Source: Gloeopeniophorella convolvens
Taxonomy: Eukaryota > Basidiomycota > Agaricomycetes > Russulales
Assembly (NCBI GenBank): GCA_022496205.1
Contig: WTXD01000008.1
Location: forward strand, 558,001-622,000
DNA length: 64,000 nucleotides
Direction: 5' to 3'
Shown here: positions 31,771 to 42,780 of the stretch, piece after piece
Position numbering within the stretch: the stretch's first letter is position 1
Layout: the number at the start of each line of letters is the position of its first letter
Program-made: the position numbers and the translations under genes
The notes under the pieces: generated by a model
The model's input: the letters and a program-made list of their open reading frames with translations, nothing else
Databases searched by the model: none
Told to the model about the DNA's origin: nothing

Positions 31771-32667
31771 TTACTTGCTCACTCCATCAGCGTCCCTCGG
31801 CCGCTTGACACCCACACCCGCCGGCCCTCCCTGCTGCTGCTGTTGTGCCGCACCCGCGCCTGTGACACCAACGACCAGACCCTTCAACCAGCCATTCTCT
31901 CTCCTGAGGCCCTCGCACTCGCGCTCCAGCTCCGTGACACGTAGCTCGAGCTCCTTGGACTTCTTCTCCAGCGCAGCCTCGCGTTCCTTTTTCTTCAACC
32001 GGAACCGGGCCGAAGCCGCCGTGTTCCGCCGGCGCTTGTCTTCGGCAGCGGTGACCGGGGTACTCGAGGTGGGTGCGGGAGCAGGGGCAGACGAGGCCTC
32101 GCTGGCGTGGTCGTCGGCGCCGACAGATACCGACGTCCTGCGTGTGCGGGCGCGCTTCGCTGCCGGCTGCGCAGAGTCTCCGGAGGCAGACGGGGGCGGC
32201 GGGGGGTACGCCGCGTTCGGGTAGAGCGCCAAAATTTGCGCGAGGGAGGGGGTGGAGGAGGACTGCACGGGCGGGGCGGCGAACGGGTCGACTCCGAACC
32301 CGGCGAGGAGGCTGCTGATGTCAAAGCCATTCAGGGCGCGTGCGCCCGTGCGAGGGGGGTTGGACGGGGCCGACACAGGATTTCCCATGGAGACATTGTC
32401 GTGATTATCTGGCCGCGCCGGTTGACCGTCATTAGTATCGTCGTCCTCGTCGTCCTCCACTGAAGGAGACTGCTCCTCTTGTTCCGGGCTGGGCTTCTTT
32501 TCGTGATGACGGACGAGGGGCTCGTCGGACTGGAAGGCGAGGTTTGTCCATAAGTCAAGTTCGGGGAAGTGGGGGAGATTGAGGAGCTCTTGTGAGTCAG
32601 AAAGATAAGGGTTCTGCGGCTGCGCAGGCGGGATGAGGTTGAGACCTTGAAGGTTCGAAGGACTCAT
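31771..32667 (-). CDS. bZIP transcription factor, CYS3/MetR-like basic region
   Basis: Single-exon gene, 298 residues. The basic region KRRRNTAASARFRLKKKERE (about residues 210-230) has the Asn-x7-Arg DNA-contact pattern. It runs into a heptad zipper (LEKKSKELELRVTELERECE, LRRENGWLKGLV). The N-terminal two-thirds is acidic and Pro/Ser-rich, with an FDISSLLAGFGVDPF segment that may activate transcription. The RRRNTAASARFR signature is typical of the fungal group containing Neurospora cys-3 and Met28/Zip1-type sulfur or stress regulators. This suggests, but does not prove, a role in sulfur-amino-acid control. The gene ends in a poly-Gln/Gly stretch and KRPRDADGVSK. Confidence 0.88.
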   Translation of the reverse strand: MSPSNLQGLNLIPPAQPQNPYLSDSQELLNLPHFPELDLWTNLAFQSDEPLVRHHEKKPSPEQEEQSPSVEDDEDDDTNDGQPARPDNHDNVSMGNPVSAPSNPPRTGARALNGFDISSLLAGFGVDPFAAPPVQSSSTPSLAQILALYPNAAYPPPPPSASGDSAQPAAKRARTRRTSVSVGADDHASEASSAPAPAPTSSTPVTAAEDKRRRNTAASARFRLKKKEREAALEKKSKELELRVTELERECEGLRRENGWLKGLVVGVTGAGAAQQQQQGGPAGVGVKRPRDADGVSK

Positions 32668-33146
32668 AATGGCGAAAAGCTGCGAAAAGATAGCCTAATC
32701 ACCGAGTCGGGGCGTTATGGTGAGCAAGAGAGAATAGAACGAAAACGCAACGAGCACGTCGACAGATAAGATGGCCGCCCAGTAAGGTGAGAAAAAAACT
32801 TCGCGACATACTCAGCAGCGGGCCGAGTCACATGCCCGCTATTGTCAACGATGACCAAGCCCATTACTCTCATTACGCTGCTGCTCCTCGGCGTCCTTCG
32901 GCAGCTCGGAGTGCCGCTGCCGTCGGTGTCGCGAGCGGGACGAAGCTCTTGCGCCATGTGGTTCTGACGGGAAATCCCCCCACAGCAGCGCCTGCGAACG
33001 AGCCTCGGGAGGCCTCGGGCTGATGAGCTTATGTAATCGCGAGTTCGGTCATGCACTTTGAAGCGTATTATGTCAGCAGGCGCCGTTAAGCAACCGTCTC
33101 GTTTGCTGAGCTCTTCACTCGCAACGTCCACCACGACACAATCATC
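32668..33146. promoter_or_regulatory. Divergent promoter region, bZIP and CWC24
   Basis: 479-bp spacer between divergent genes. It should contain both promoters. I see no TATA box and no other gene. Confidence 0.45.
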
Positions 33147-34265
33147 ATGGCTTCGACAGAGGAAGTAAAGGTCCCATTCTTCAAGAAAAAGAGGGCTCGG
33201 CCCACCACGATGCGGCAGCGCACGCCCTCACCACCTATCGCCGACACTGCCGCTTCTGCTTCATCATCAAAGTCCCAAGTGGTCATGCCCTCCCGGAAAG
33301 CAGGGGGGAACCTTCTCAGCGCAGGGACGAAGCGAACCTCGTCTCAACGCCGTGCGGGCGAGCTAGATGATGACGATGATCTCGACGAGAACAAGCGCGA
33401 AGGACCAGGGGTGAATTGGACGTCCACCGGCGGCCATATAAACGCCGTATTGGATATCCTAGAGGGAGACGAGGCAGAGGAGATGCTCGCAAAGCGAGCA
33501 AGGAAGGACGACGCTGACGAAGAAGGCGTGCCAGATGACGGCCTGTACCATGGGCAGAAGGCATACAAGACCCACATCAGGAAAAACCAGGAAGTGCCCA
33601 AGTCGATGCGCACTGGACCCGTGCGAAGCAATAACAGCACAATCAGGACGGTAACGATCGTGGACTACCAGCCCGACGTGTGTAAGGATTACAAAGGTGT
33701 GCCATTGCTTGCTCCGTGGATCGAGAGAAAGTGGTCTGACGCGTCCGTGCCTTCCATCAGAAACTGGGTTCTGTGGCTTTGGTGATACATGCAAGTTCCT
33801 GCATGACCGAGGGACATGTGAGTCTTCCCACGTACACCATCTCCGGGCCAGCATCTAACCATGAATGTAGATCTCGCGGGGTGGCAGCTCGATAAGCTCG
33901 CCGCTAACCCACAGAAGCAAGCTGAAGATGCATCAGGCTCTGATTCGGACGACGACGGCATCCCGTTCGCCTGCCTCATCGGACGCCACCCGTTCACCGA
34001 CCCGGTCGTGACTCGATGCGGACACTACTTCTGCTCGTCCTGCGCAATCAAGCGTTTTACAAAGACGCCGAAGTGTGCGGTCTGCGGAGCGCCGACTGGG
34101 GGCATCTTCAATCGGGCGGATAAGGTCATTGCGAAGATGGAGAAGAATAAGGCAGAGGAGCAGGCGGCTGAGGACGATGAGGACGGGCCCACGGCGAACG
34201 TCCAGATTGAAGGACTCGCAGAGGACAATTCCGCGCACAGTGATTCGGACCAGGAAGACGATTGA
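33147..34265 (+). CDS. CWC24: Pre-mRNA-splicing factor CWC24 (CCCH plus RING)
   Basis: Spliceosome-associated factor (RNF113A homologue) that binds near the 5' splice site before the first catalytic step. Exons: 33147-33696, 33761-33817 and 33871-34265 (1002 nt, 333 residues). The N-terminal half is basic and acidic low complexity (PFFKKKRARPTT, DDDDDLDENK). A conserved YKTHIRKNQEVPKSMRTGPV element follows, then a CCCH zinc finger split across exons ([20 protein letters not shown]). The C-terminal RING reads FACLIGRHPFTDPVVTRCGH, YFCSSCAIKRF, KCAVCGAPTGGIFN. The tail is acidic. Both zinc domains are complete with all expected ligands. Confidence 0.94.
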
Positions 34266-35419
34266 TTGGCTTCGGTCGGTCTCAGTGTACCATTAGTAGA
34301 GCACTGCCTGTACGTCTCAATTTATCCGCACAAATACTAGTTTGAGAACACAAGGTTGTGTTACAGCTGCTGATCGTCACATCCGAAAACTCAAACGTAC
34401 AGTACATGACGTTCATAGGTGCAGTCATGCGCGCCAGTGCACCCGGGTCATCCACGATCCTCGTCCGGCACCCGGGCACACGGTCCGCACGCGGGGAAGT
34501 AACCCCACGCACACCAAAGGAGAAATGCGAGCACGGCGGGCGTACACCAATCTGCACATCCTCATCGTGCACGCGGCATTCTGTTCTGATCGCGACGACC
34601 GACTCCGAGCTTCTTCGTGACCCGCTAATGCAGAGTAGACTGAGGCCGCAATCCGCGTGTCTCGCGCACTGCGTTCGAGAGAAAGAACGCGCTCAGGCGC
34701 CACCGGAAGATTCGAAGACAGACAACGCTAACAGAGATACCCGGCGGCGAACGTACGGGAAGCAGCACGCACGCTCCGGTGCGTGCGCAACGTCGATGTG
34801 CCGTGGCGCGTGGCCGCGTCATAGGCATCTATTAGGGTTACGTTGCGCGCAGGGAAAAGGAACAGCCCGCTGCCAGTGCAGCAGGCTGGCAGTATCCACT
34901 CGGTAGACAGACAGGCGGCAGGCCGCCATCGCGCGCGCGCCTGTACGCGCAGCCGCTAACCCATCAGGGAACAATGACGTCGCGGCTTCGCAGTGGTGGC
35001 GGCCGTGGCGGTGGCCGCAGCAGTGCGAGCGCGAGCAGCCGCGCGGGCCCAACATTATATTGAACCTTCGTGCGGTGCGGGGCCAGGCGGGAGCCTGCGC
35101 CAGTGGCGGCGCCGGCGGCCTCGCGGCACGCAGAAGCAGGATCGCTGGCTGCCAATCTCGCCGAGGGGCGGGCGCGCCGGGGTCGGCACTCGGGAAGGCA
35201 CCCGCACGCGCGTGCGAATCGGAGATGCGCGCGTTGCAGCCTGACTCGGAGGGGGCGCGGCGTGCGGCGCGGGGGGCGCAGGGGCGCACCGAACCCGCGC
35301 GCCGAACTCGCGCGCCCGATGAGGCTACAGTAGCAGCGCACTTTCCATCGCTCGCGCGAGATCGGTGGGGTGCGTGCCACGCGCGCAATTGAGGAGATGC
35401 GCATCGGCGATCCGCCCAC

Positions 35420-35433
35420 CGCGATATATCGCG
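35420..35433. repeat. Perfect 14-bp palindrome
   Basis: CGCGATATATCGCG is its own reverse complement and is directly followed by ATATGG. It lies in non-coding GC-rich sequence. Confidence 0.7.
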
Positions 35434-35635
35434 ATATGGCACACGGCGCACCACTCGCGAACTTCGCAGAACAGAACCCCGCGTGCGAGAGCACGAGAAG
35501 GGCGGGTCTAGGGCCCGCGCCTGGCAGCGCGTCCAGCGCGGATGCCTGGTACCACGGGCTCGGTGGCGGAATGGAACCATGGCAGCTGCGGGCTTCGCCG
35601 CGCGCCGCGCCCAGGCCCCAGGAGGAGCGCACGCA

Positions 35636-35667
35636 CGTCGTACGTCGTACGTCGCGCGTCGCACGTC
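35636..35667. repeat. Short tandem repeat, CGTCGTA units
   Basis: Consecutive ACGTCGT units that degenerate into CGCGTCGCACGTCGCG. Non-coding. Confidence 0.6.
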
Positions 35668-36662
35668 GCGTGCCCCGATGCCAGCACCCTGTGCAGCAGG
35701 CGCGAAGACGTCGACGTCGAGGCGATGGATCCCCCCCCGCGCAGAGCGACGCTGATCATGATCATGGCCATGACACGCCGGACTGAAATCGGGCGACGAT
35801 CGACGCAGAATCGGGCTTTTGCCTTTTGCGCGGCGCTATCTCGATGCAGGCCGCCAGGAGAACGCGAACCTGAGAAGCGCGGGGCGGGCGGCGGGCGGTG
35901 TCGCTAGAACCCGATCCCACGCGTTCGTTCGTGGCCGCCAGCCAAGGGCGATGAGTACTAGTCCGCGGGCCTGCGTGCGTGCGTCGGGCCCCACGCATCG
36001 CACGCTTCCTGGCGGCACTGATCCCGATCCAGCCTCTGCGGGACGTCCGCACGCGCAGGCGACGTGGCTCTGACAGCTCAGCTCCGACGCGCCGCGCTGG
36101 ACAGCGGAGTGAAGCTGGGCCCCGCCGGGACGTCGCGCCATCGATATCGGCGACCCGCACAGGATCAGCTGATTCGCGCTTTCCCCCGTCGAGAAGGCAT
36201 TGGCATCACCGCAGCAGAGATCAGCGCGGGCACGAGCGAGGCGAACAGCCCGCCGACGATAAATGCCCTCCGCGGGCCGATTAAGGAAAAGGCAGCGGGG
36301 GCATCAGATCCCCCTGCTGCTTTTGTGCGGCTGACGCATGTGCTCGGCGCGCTGAGGCGACATCTCGAAACGCGCAGAAGGGCGCAGGGGGGAACGCGCT
36401 CCGTGCTCCGTGCCAGGCTGACAGATGGAATCGATAAACAAGGCGCGGCATGTGCGGCGAACAGACAGCTCTCTGTTGGCGGGGGCAGCGCATATACTAG
36501 TACAGGACGCGTAGCGTAGCAAGAAGCAGGCAGCGGTATGATGGAGGGACAAGATTAGTACAGACAAGACAAGATGTATTGATCAGGCGGTGCGGTCGCC
36601 CGGCACGAGGGAGGGCGTGATCAACGGTGCACGCGCACCGCGGCCCAGTCCACGAAATGAAA

Positions 36663-37387
36663 TCACTTCTTCGGCGCGGGCTGTGGCATCTTGTCACACG
36701 GCTTGTCGTGGTGTCGCTTCAGCGAATCCGACCGCGCGTAGCTCTTCCGGCAGTACTGGCAGACGTGTTCGATTGTTGTGTGCTGGCTCTCATAGTGCCG
36801 TTTGCGGTCGTGCGAACGTGTGAATGTCGCCCCGCACAAGCTGCACGAATGCATCGTGGAAGAGGAAGAAGGGGACGAGGGCGCTGGGGGCGGGGATGCC
36901 GTTAGTGTTCCACCAGAAGGGGAGGCATTGGGATAGTGGGCATATTGGGTTCCGTGGGGCTGTGCCGGGGGTAGGTGTACGAGTGCGGCGAAGAGGTGCC
37001 TTGGGCGTGCAGCTGGCTCGGGACGACGGGGCCCCCTCGGTCGAGGTGGGGGTAGCCCTGGTATTGAGGAGGAACGCCAGAGCCGAGTGGCGCGCCGGCG
37101 GCAGGCTGACCGCCCTGGGCGTATTGCTGATGCATGTACTGAGGGTTGGTAGACTGAGGGTTTCCTGGTGGCAAAGTTCGCATCTTTTGTGAATATGACG
37201 GGGGAGCGGACCTGCTTACCTTGGTACCCACCAGCCTGGGCGTGGCCATAGCTGGAGCTCTGCGGATTGGTAGAGTATCCTGTGGCCTGGGCGTTGGGGT
37301 CGACATAGCCGGCAGGGGCGAGGTGGAAGAGGACTGCTGGGTGGACTGATACGGGTAGCCGCGGGAGGAGTTGTTGGACGACTGCAT
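36663..37387 (-). CDS. C2H2 zinc-finger protein with two apparent 1-nt deletions
   Basis: Putative nuclear DNA-binding protein. Two exons, 37387-37220 and 37164-36663, with a 55-nt intron. The N-terminus is Ser/Gln/Tyr-rich (MQSSNNSSRGYPYQST, then NAQATGYSTNPQSS, QYMHQQYAQGG). The C-terminus has two C2H2 fingers: CSLCGATFTRSHDRKRHYES plus QH, and CQYCRKSYARSDSLKRHHDK plus PC. The second is C2HC-like. The fingers do not join the upstream frame directly. Adding one C to the run at 37315-37318 and one to the run at 36967-36971 restores a continuous 223-residue frame (168+1+502+1 = 672 nt). Without them the gene reads as two short open frames. The Arg-x-Ser-Asp finger helices resemble Msn2/CreA-like types, but the target is unknown. 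Confidence 0.82.
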
Positions 37388-39383
37388 GTTAGACGGGGTG
37401 CGCTGGTGTGTCTTTACAGCAGGCCATCTGGCGAGGTTATATAGCGCGGACGCGCTGTAGAAGGATTAGCGAGATGTGGAGGCCATCGGATTTGCAGGAG
37501 CGGTGACGATGAGAGAACAGCGACCGGCTGTGGAGAGGACCAACGAGCCGGAGCAGAGGGACCAGGAAGGGCAAGCGCAAGGGTGAGAGGGAGCCGATGT
37601 GAGTGGGCCATAAACCTTTTTTGGGCACGAAGTCGTCCGAAAGCTGGAGGCCTGAGTGCTGCCAGCCCGGCCGCGTGTCTCGCACCCTCCGCTGGGAATG
37701 GCAGATCTCTTTCGGTCATTGGAGGAACGCTCGTCTTCGGGGAGACGACGTCCCCGTATTTGATATTTTGGAAGAACGAACTACATACCTGCTAAGTGAT
37801 CATTCCAGCGTAAGCGTCACTGGCACCCGCATACCGCGACTTTCCCTTTCTGACATGTGCGTCCTGGGGTTCTCTTGGAACCTGTCGCGTTTGATCCGCA
37901 GACTGCCGTCACGACCGAAAAAAAAAAAAGAAGGGACCAAGTGGCTTTCATCTGACGGCGCGAGCGTCTCTTGCGCTGCGGTAAGCGGCACCGCCCAGGC
38001 TGTGTTCGTCTTGAACCGTCTCGCGCGTTGCCCATGCGAGATCGTCGTACTCTCCTCAAACAAGATCGCACATCCGATGCGTGCGTCGCTCCTCGGGATC
38101 GGGGCGAGCCATCGCCCGCGCCTGCGCGCCGTTGACAGACTCTGCTCTGCGCGCCGTGTCCGTGGGACATCCCTCCCATTCATGGCCTATTAAGGACTTC
38201 CGAGGGCCTCACAGTATGTAATTAAGTTTGTATTCGGAATAAAGGAGCCAAAACTTACTGCTGGCTGCAGGCTTCACATCGACATGAGCGGGAGATGGTG
38301 TCAGCAGAAGTTGGGGCTAGCTTGCCTGCGAACGCACATCCCGATTGAGGCATCGATGGAATTTCGCACCAAAATATATCAACTTGCGGGTGCACCACTC
38401 TCGGAGAAAATGGTTACGCCGAAGGAACCATCGCATTATCTTAACAACTAGATTGAAACACATGTGTGCGGCAACAGGAAAGATGTCACCCGCATCGTGA
38501 AACAGGCAGTTCCTGGCTGAGTCGTTACCCAACTTATATGTTTATGCCGCATGCAGCCTGCGCAACGGTGGTCGGCGCAGACTTCAGATTAGCTGCTTAA
38601 TTCTAGCGCATGAATCTGACATACGTGATGGGTCGAGGCTGATACGCATGCCAGGGCCCCGTCTCCTGCACTGAGCTTGGCAAGGCGTGAAACGCGACGG
38701 TGTTCGACGACGCGTTCCAGAACAGCGAGTGTCGGTCGACCGAGGGCCGATTGTGCGGGCATTTCTCACTGGTGGCAGCGACGCGCGGGCGCGGGGCGTG
38801 CGAATATCGCGGAAGCCAGAGGGGTCTGTCAACGATCGCACGAGCGTGGCCGTGCCCATCGACACGTCTATCGCGACAATCAGCGGGGCGGGACCGCCAG
38901 CGACAGAATTAAGGCAGTTGTGACACGTACATACAATGTCGTGCGACGTGCCGGACGAGTGCTGTACGAGCTCTTGGGCAAGCACAGCCAACGGGAGGAC
39001 CGGTAATAGGAAATTGCGGTTGTATTTTGCACGATTGGCACGCATCAGTGCGAATGTCGGACGAGAGCCCTCAAAGGCGATGTTGGAAGGAGAGCGCGGA
39101 GCGCCTGGGGTGCATATGCATGTCGATAGTGCAGAGGGTGCGATGGAAAAGAAAAAAAAAAGGCGCAAAGGAGTACGAGAGGGGCCACGGCTCTCTGATT
39201 GCGCCTGCGAAGAGCGAAGAGGATAAAATTTAGGCGTAGGCGATGCAGACGGCGTGTCACTAGGCTGTGCGGCGGGCTGGATTGGATCGGGCGCGCGCCG
39301 GAAGCAGTAGCGGCGCGTCGGCCGTCGGGGTCACGTGGCCGGGAGCGGGATCGTCGCTGCGCCGGTTTCTCCAATCGGACGCA
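37388..39383. other. Divergent intergenic region, 2.0 kb
   Basis: Between the C2H2 gene and the phosphatase gene. It contains an A run near 37919-37930 and another near 39150-39160 but no recognisable gene. Confidence 0.45.
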
Positions 39384-40804
39384 ATGGCTCCCTTCGACCT
39401 CGACGCCTGCATCCAGCAGCTCCTCCAGAAACAACTCCTCCACGAGGCCCTCCTCCGCGAAATATGCGAAAAGGCAAAGGAGGTCCTCATGCGCGAGTCG
39501 AACGTCGTGCACGTTAGCGCACCCGTCACCGTCGTCGGCGACATACACGGGTGCGCATCCGCCCGCGCTCTCCTTGTCGCCGGCCGTCCGCGGCGACGCT
39601 CACCCGTCTCTCAAGCCAGTTCTACGATCTTATAGAGATCTTCCGCATAGGCGGCTATGCGCCGTACACGAACTATCTCTTTCTTGGTGCGTCCGTCCTT
39701 GCGCGGGTCGAGTCATATATCCATCTGAGCTGACCAATGTGGGTGGCGCGCAGGCGACTACGTCGACCGCGGGCTCTTCAGCGTCGAGACGATCTCGCTC
39801 CTGACGTGCCTCAAGCTCCGCTACCCCGACCGCGTGCAGCTCATCCGCGGGAATCACGAGTCCCGCGCGGTGACCCAGGTGCGCCTGCCTGCCCGTGCGC
39901 CCCGCGTGCCCCGCGCCCGTGGCTCACCCGCAGCGCGCCAGACGTACGGCTTCTACACGGAATGTCTCCGCAAATACGGCTCGTCGCGCGTGTGGACGTA
40001 CTTTACGGACCTGTTCGACTTCTTGACGCTCTCGGTCGTCATAGATGACAAGATATTCTGCGTCCACGGCGGTGCGTTCGCGATCCCCCGCCGCGCCGCG
40101 CTCCACTTTCCAGCCCTCTTACCGCCCCCGCGCACCCACGCTGATACGCGTACTGATTTGATATGCTTGCAGGGCTCTCGCCGTCCATCCACTCGATCGA
40201 CCAGATCAAGGTTGTCGACCGCTTCCGAGGTGCGCGGACGGCCCTGCTGGTTCCCCCGCCCGCGCGGTGCGCTCACACGTGCCCTGCCAGAGATCCCGCA
40301 CGAGGGCCCCATGGCCGACCTCGTCTGGTCCGACCCGGACGCCGAGAAGGAGGACTTTGCCATATCCCCGCGGTGCGCCCCCCTCCTCCTCCCCGCGCCA
40401 CCGGGACTCCCCCCCGCTCACCTGCCCGCAGGGGCGCGGGGTACACCTTTGGCTCGGGCGTCGTGCACAAGTTCCTCGAGACGAACGGGATGACGCACAT
40501 CCTGCGCGCGCACCAGCTCTGCATGGAGGGCTACGCGTCGCTGTTCGACAACCACCTCTCGACGGTGTGGTCCGCGCCGAACTACTGCTACCGCTGCGGG
40601 AACTCGGCGAGCATCCTCGAGGTCTCGCCGGGCGGGCGGATGTACTTCAACGTGTTCGAAGCGGCCCCCGAGAACGAGCGGGATGGGCCGAGCCAGCAGG
40701 CGGCGCAGAGCGCCGGGGGGAAGGTGCGCGCGTCCCCCCCGCACGCGCGAGAGGCAAGGCTAACTCCACTCCTGCCCCGCCAGCTGCCAGAGTACTTTTT
40801 GTAG
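39384..40804 (+). CDS. PPG1: PP2A-family Ser/Thr phosphatase, PPG1-like
   Basis: Metal-dependent protein phosphatase catalytic subunit. It carries the PPP signatures in order: [62 protein letters not shown] and [13 protein letters not shown]. The C-terminus is LPEYFL, as in PP2A-type enzymes whose tail is methylated. The segments [16 protein letters not shown] and [15 protein letters not shown] are closest to yeast Ppg1, the phosphatase of the Far/STRIPAK-type complex. PP4 is the alternative. About 310 residues over several exons. The introns are short, very GC-rich and start GTGCG. The last exon encodes only LPEYFL. It converges with the CRAL-TRIO gene. Confidence 0.9.
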
Positions 40805-41217
40805 CCTTACTTGCGGGCCGCGGTGCCCTTTACGACAGACACGACGATTTAATTCCCGGCGGGCCCTTGCAGCGTCGACATATATGCACGCACGCATGCA
40901 TGGATGCAGTCTAATAGCGGTGTCCATATCCGCGGCGATGCCGTCCTGTCCATGTCCATTGCGCGAGCGCCAGTGGTGCGTGCATACGCGGGTGCAGTAA
41001 GTCCAGCCAGCGGTGCGGTGCGATGTGCCCAGTCGCATCGCCAGACTCCGTGTCTCGAGAGAGGAATGGGCGGCGCCGCGCGCGCGGGCCCATCACGCCA
41101 GCCCATCAGCAGCCTTGTGATCCGAACACGCAACGCCGTCCTAGCATTCCTCCGCTCTCCACTTACTTATCTATCGCACACCCCGATGCAGACAAACAGA
41201 CACACACAGACGCCGCG
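40805..41217. other. Convergent intergenic region
   Basis: 413 bp between the ends of the phosphatase and CRAL-TRIO genes. It holds both 3' ends, and I see no gene. Confidence 0.5.
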
Positions 41218-42780
41218 TCAGCGCGGAGACCCCCGCGCAAGCAGGGCCCCCGGGCGCCGCGCCGCCCGCCAGCGCATGCGCGCGAGCAGCACCGCGAGCA
41301 GGAGCGCGGCGGCGCCTGCCGTGCGCGCGCCCCAGCGCTCCCACCACAGCACCGCGAGCGTGCGCAGCAGGTCGCGCTTGCGCTGCCGCCCGTGGCGCAG
41401 GTACGGCAGCGGCGCGCCCGCGTACGGCGAGGCCCGACGGGGTAGCCGTAGTACGGGTTGAAGCGCGAGCGCGGCGCGATGTCCGGCGGTGGCGCGAGGC
41501 GCTTCTTGGGCCGCGGGGAGGGCGCGGGCGAGGTGGAGGCGAGGGAGGAGATGGAGGACGTCGGCGAGGGCGGCGGGGAGGGCGGCGGCGTGTCGAGCAG
41601 GTTGGGGAGCGCGCGCAGCGGCGCGAGGCGCCCGCCGTAGTCTGCAAGGGCGTGAGTGAGTGAAGGGGGGAGGCAGCAGGGGGGGCGTACCCTGCGGGAG
41701 GCTGCTCGGCGGGATGCAGTCGTGCAGCGTTTCGCGCGAGGGGAAGAATATCCTGTCGTGCGCAGACTGGGGCAGCGCGAGCCTGGGCACAGCAGTGCCG
41801 GTGAGCGAGCGAGCACAACGCGGGGCACACGGTACGCACTTGATGACGCTCCAGACGCCAGACTGCGTCCACGAAAAGTTGACGATGAACACTGCGCGGC
41901 GGGGCACACGCGGCTCGTCAGCCACGGCCGGACGCGCGCGACGGGCTGCGCGCAGCTGCTCACCTGTGCCGAGCAGCCCCGGGTACCGTGGCGCGACGTC
42001 GCGCGTGTACCACGTCAGCAGGTCCAGGTTCTGCCCGTCGCCCCGAACCGCATCAGCCCCCGCGCACGCACACACGCACGCACACACAGCCGCACGCACC
42101 AGGTTCCGCAGCGACGCGCCCTCCATGTCGACGAGGAGGACATACTGCAGCACCGGGGCGTCCTCCGCGCGCGCGCCCGCGGTGAGGCGGAGGTTGTGCA
42201 GGTTGAGCCGGAGGCCCTCGACGGCGCGCAGGAGCTGCTCGCGCGGGTCGCGCTGCGCCTGCAGCGCGACGAGGCGCGCGAGGCGCAGGACGAGCACGGG
42301 CCGCCCGCGCGCGTCGGCGGCGGGCGCGGGCACGAGGTGCAGCGGCGCGGGCGGGAACGCGCGCGCGTCCTGCGTCTTGAGGTGCGCGAGGCGCCACGTC
42401 AGCACGCCGCGCAGCGCGTCGAGCGCGAAGGCCTTGGTGAACTTGTGCCGCTGCGGGCGGGCGTGAGCGCGCGTGCGCTGGGGCTGGGGCGGGGCTCACC
42501 TTGAGCGTGCGGAAGATGGACACTGTGGTGCGCCCGGTGAGTACGGCGAGGGAGAGAAATGGGAGGCGGGGCACGCACGGTCGTCGTGGAGCCACTCCTC
42601 GGCCCAGTCGCGCGCGGCGGGGTCGAGGCCGAGCTCGTCGACGACGCTGGGGAGGATCTGGGTGAGCAGGGCGTGCTGGAGCTCGCGCACGGTCGCGCGG
42701 TGGGCGCGGAAGAGAGCGCGGAGGCGGTCGTCGTGCGCGCGGACGGTGCGGGCGACGGCGAGGTCGAGCGGGGGCGGCAT
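41218..42780 (-). CDS. CRAL-TRIO (Sec14-like) lipid-binding protein with C-terminal membrane anchor
   Basis: Probable phosphatidylinositol/lipid transfer protein. The N-terminal helical part (TVRAHDDRLRALFRAH) leads through two short exons (LSIFRTLK, then RHKFTKAFALDALRGV) to LTWRLAHLKTQDAR. The CRAL-TRIO core follows: LHLVPAPAADARGRPVLVL, VLQYVLLVDMEGASLRNL, NLDLLTWYTRDVAPRYPGLL, VFIVNFSWTQSGVWSVIK, FFPSRETLHDCIP and DYGGRL. After a Ser/Pro linker there is a hydrophobic segment (TAGAAALLLAVLLARM) near the C-terminus, probably a tail anchor. At least five introns, all with GTGCG-like donors. One intron (around 42057-42100) is a GTGCGTGTGTG alternating run. The start is taken at 42780, where MPPPLDLAVARTV begins. 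Confidence 0.82.

Larger units (their letters stand above)
34266..36662. other. GC-rich convergent intergenic region, 2.4 kb
   Basis: Lies between the converging CWC24 and C2H2 genes. It is very GC-rich, so long open frames (up to 281 codons) occur in several overlapping frames without any domain; I read them as chance. It contains a palindrome at 35420-35433 and a CGTCGTA-type short repeat near 35636-35667. Confidence 0.5.

Noticed and set aside
34819..35664. 281-codon minus-strand open frame in the convergent spacer
   Set aside because: Arg/Ala/Ser-rich with no motif, and other long frames overlap it in several phases. It is an effect of high GC.
36663..36854. Stand-alone 63-residue two-finger C2H2 gene
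   Set aside because: Adding one base to a C run joins it smoothly to the upstream low-complexity part (YAHYPNASPSGGT and on), and the exon arithmetic then closes exactly.
37919..37930. Poly-A run as evidence of a retroposed gene
   Set aside because: No adjacent coding sequence or target-site duplication. An isolated homopolymer is not informative.
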